From positions 1 to 17,092 of the forward strand of contig CALHKJ010000536.1 of the NCBI GenBank assembly GCA_938033975.1: a stretch of DNA of 17,092 nucleotides, written 5' to 3'. The notes under the pieces are model-generated. The model made no database searches. It saw nothing but the letters and a program-made list of their open reading frames with translations, and was not told where the DNA came from. The translations under genes were made by a program, and so were the position numbers. This DNA comes from an uncultured Saprospiraceae bacterium (GTDB taxonomy: Bacteria > Bacteroidota > Bacteroidia > Chitinophagales > Saprospiraceae). Positions 16,901-17,092 of the stretch are shown here, piece after piece (within the stretch, counting starts at the first letter, position 1; every line of letters begins with the position of its first letter).

Positions 16901-17092
16901 GAAGTCCCAACAGTCAGAACAGTCAAATGCAAGTGGGTCATTTGGGTCACCAGCGCAAGAATTACACTCAGCAACATGTTCTAAATTTCCTGCACCTGCC
17001 CAAGGGTCAGAATTAAAGTCAATCGATATTTCAATGGACGTGCATCCACCTATTGTTAAATTTTCACTATAGGTTTTAGGACCATCGTCAAC
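10922..17092 (-). CDS. Giant multidomain surface adhesin-like protein with T9SS type B (gliding motility-associated) C-terminus; 5' end beyond window
   Basis: At least 2056 residues. Numbering here is from the internal ATG at 16898-16900, but the frame stays open for 64 more codons to the window edge and reads as protein (for example GGCTSIEISIDFNSDPW), so the true start lies to the right. The protein is a chain of beta-sandwich, Ig/PKD-like modules rich in acidic residues and paired cysteines. A 321-residue block (452-772) is repeated directly after itself (773-1093). Seven Cys modules cover about 1452-1818. The C-terminal domain (about 1898-1992) has TPNIFTPDEDFNN, FDRWGNRVF, YWDGTHDG and GVYVGMIKF, the type B T9SS sorting signature. 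It is expected to be exported through the outer membrane and held at or released from the surface; adhesion is inferred from architecture. No catalytic motif was seen. The HDAC-family gene follows 4 bp downstream. Confidence 0.9.
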   Translation of the reverse strand, partial: VDDGPKTYSENLTIGGCTSIEISIDFNSDPWAGAGNLEHVAECNSCAGDPNDPLAFDCSDCWDFMLIELQFDGSLEINELIGGTFFSSDETYTYTSDCLDPNQSYDIELDAISQTWASGEFMELSNITIICNDQVVTSDVFLSPSDQVCIGEDVSLNLSSAFNDADWIFNSSSVGTGLTTTLTNLTSDESGIYTVIATDINGCTSSTDFTIDVGGPDVCAAGPLEPCADQTGDALVDLTLLDDDANCSTGLDVFWFEDPADVPGSPIANPSTYTTGSTTVYAVTFDGTCYSVPESVDINVSAGLMPQIDIPSAMFCEGDDLMFSVTNTPTCPTCDYDWEGPPGSGISESTTDADYSVFNANPSLTGDWTVTVTDQNGCIGSSSVPIIVNSEPVGMIDGGGSLCPGLCTDSANELILNLNGGTPPYSGIIQITGGPISLDLPIPPLVAAGGTMSLCVDPNLFLPIPLVTDFDGDGNDDLVLPGVAAGLNISIELLSIMDANGCDGQASGTISYDIEQIPDANDPDEIVQCEGLPFNLSSFDAAINPTEFILWYEDASLSSMIGNPSSYDPTSNPQTVFAVVNNGICESAPVTLDLIQSPTPILDPIDDQVGCNFFEFITPAGTDLGSNIYYEDDLGAQFQIGDIALASGMYTVFAGDDPLCVVTESFMVEIVTQPTIISPIADLTGCGEIILPFIDVQDLDLNGFSTYNTDQGLSGDSYAEGDGIMESFGIPEMYVYAESAPGCFDEVLIELSFTNDIEYVLPTIPTEACGDYELPIIAGATAGVMYFTELDGGGVPYLQGDFLGAPGNYTLYVYDPTIDQTCVINGNESFTISLDLNPTANIPGGPLVLCEGATFDLTLFDDEINIAETILWFEDMNQTAPISDPANFEPIISPQIVFAVADNGICSSDPVPLELEEIPTPSLDPIDDVVACGSYELPFPSGSNLGTNVFYEDPSGNQFAIGDVVMTSGMYTLIAGDNVDCIAMQSFMVDVLLQATIESPLIQLTGCGEIILPSIAVQDLDPNGFFLYYTGPNQTGDPYDANDGISEGSGITSLYVYAENGPGCFDEQIIDLNFTGAIEYILADTPDESCGDFELLPIGGATAGAMYFTEENGSGDAFLAGEILTAPGDYTLYVYDPTIDQGCVVNGNEEFIISLLVEPIIDPIPNVEVCSTTGFTLPEITGNFLTNDEAYATEINGGGEILQVGETIFESTTIYIFNNVSGCPAQEVVFDVNVIEAPMAGDNISIDNCQGPVIDLNDYLSGNAQLGGVFSSNDVSLGGPNNNLWNTAEGDINTPIVIEYTVTSTTDECPDDSAELTFILSNDVSAGVAITDSTLCVGETIDLFGLLEGESGGGYFVEASNPGNQIFDGLWTSALGEGDFQYIIESTGDCGGASSSFTIGVLDQEVFSAQLSDDFVCSDQCLDLVIESNSFYSLELNFINDANGQSFSTVITDSGDQVYLLCADGEPGEQSDKAISIGEEIGNFSFTIESLANGSSCAFDFSNLDAFDFSYEQTIEETVFGQFCPGEAFEYNGEFYTTNSSITDFSIYNCGSIVFIEVEEVFPAENFENDTYCIGTPVTIGGNIYTEDTNIQLLLEDAASNGCDSIIYVDISFDNASFNIVDMTLCVGEMEEINDIIYDFDNPIGEDTIIAGSNLGCDSIILVSLDFYEEAFGEEMQTICSGDTIEILGEQFYEGLEVMDIVLLGASANGCDSTVTVMIDFFTGPTGFEMETICQGDTINILGTELFAGMESAEVSLEGAAMNGCDSIVTVSIDFFPTTEINEEYEKCEGAVLMVNGFEITDDNLNGFYTMEANGTDCATIVNYTTELLQPSTTVIDSIICQGESIMINGEQISEAYTDEFTLLAANGCDSLVMISISIDDGESSVEALDLSNNMFELNFISNTAEEPIWNSSSGQLSCEACPTSNIVITEDTEVYVSALTINACLVADTILLSYIPDAVFVGIYTPNIFTPDEDFNNRYIIYGSEGIEIFEFMIFDRWGNRVFTAEPFLSNDENTYWDGTHDGLDAEQGVYVGMIKFNNAQGEEEYKTFSITLVR
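10925..11209 (-). other. T9SS type B C-terminal sorting domain (gliding motility-associated C-terminal family)
   Basis: Residues about 1898-1992 of the giant protein. Seen: NIFTPDEDFNN, FEFMIFDRWGNRVF, NTYWDGTHDG, QGVYVGMIKF and a terminal TFSITLVR strand. In the family this domain targets cargo to the type IX secretion system and is distinct from the type A tail on the protease in this window. Confidence 0.88.
11447..12547 (-). repeat. Seven tandem Cys-paired modules of about 50-54 residues ('NGCDS' repeats)
   Basis: First cysteines at residues 1460, 1509, 1562, 1616, 1670, 1724 and 1777. Each is followed 26-31 residues later by a second, mostly in an NGCDS-[ILT]-V-x-V-x-[IL] context. The pattern per module is C-x-G-[DE] ... 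G-x-x-[FIL] ... NGCDS. One disulfide per module is likely. Modules four and five (1614-1711) are the most alike. These repeats precede the T9SS type B tail. Confidence 0.88.
13622..15547 (-). repeat. Tandem duplication of a 963-bp (321-residue) four-module block
   Basis: Units at 14585-15547 and 13622-14584. Landmarks all sit exactly 321 residues apart: QCEG/LCEG (C465/C786), LDPIDD (538/859), GCGEIILP (621/942), GCFDE (678/999) and YVYDPTIDQ (748/1069). No indel has accumulated, though protein identity by eye is only moderately above half. Each block contains four related modules of about 80 residues. A looser relative of the first module lies at residues 152-238. Confidence 0.88.

Overview
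The window reads as a chromosomal segment from a member of the Bacteroidota, most likely a marine or environmental Saprospiria/Flavobacteriia-type organism. This rests on AT-rich DNA, type IX secretion (T9SS) sorting domains of both types A and B, a PD40/OmpA-family protein, a sigma factor paired with an N-terminally anchored beta-barrel protein, and 'NGCDS' and 'QNQGETGVDCGGPC' modules, which I associate from memory with Saprospiria-like genomes. No tRNA, rRNA, CRISPR array, transposase or phage gene was seen.

Layout. Bases 1-2922 (+ strand) hold a tightly overlapping trio: the 3' part of a PD40-OmpA envelope protein, an RlmD/RumA-type 23S rRNA uracil-5-methyltransferase, and a small unknown protein. 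They are joined by TAATG and ATGA overlaps. Converging on it (2928-6615, - strand) is an apparent operon transcribed sigma factor -> membrane-anchored beta-barrel protein -> YfbK-like von Willebrand A lipoprotein. A small orphan lipoprotein gene (6756-7172, +) diverges from that operon and ends at a strong terminator that can work in both directions. Then come a secreted M43-type metalloprotease with six Cys-rich repeats and a T9SS tail (7230-9761, -), a histone-deacetylase-family hydrolase with a TTG start (10012-10917, -), and the 3' end of a giant T9SS type B adhesin-like protein. The giant gene fills the rest of the window and stays open through the right edge (10922-17092, -).

How they may work together: much of the segment is envelope and surface biology. 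There are two T9SS-exported multidomain proteins, an OmpA-like peptidoglycan-binding protein, two lipoproteins, and a sigma/barrel pair that could carry outer-membrane information to the transcription machinery.

The most unusual structure is inside the barrel gene. The segment coding for its periplasmic linker (5482-5851) is a degenerate array of about 40 heptanucleotides (+ strand consensus about YTYYCGN). Seven is not a multiple of three, so gain or loss of one unit would shift the frame of the barrel protein and could also affect the VWA gene downstream. The giant protein carries an indel-free 321-residue (963 bp) tandem duplication and seven two-cysteine modules of about 54 residues.
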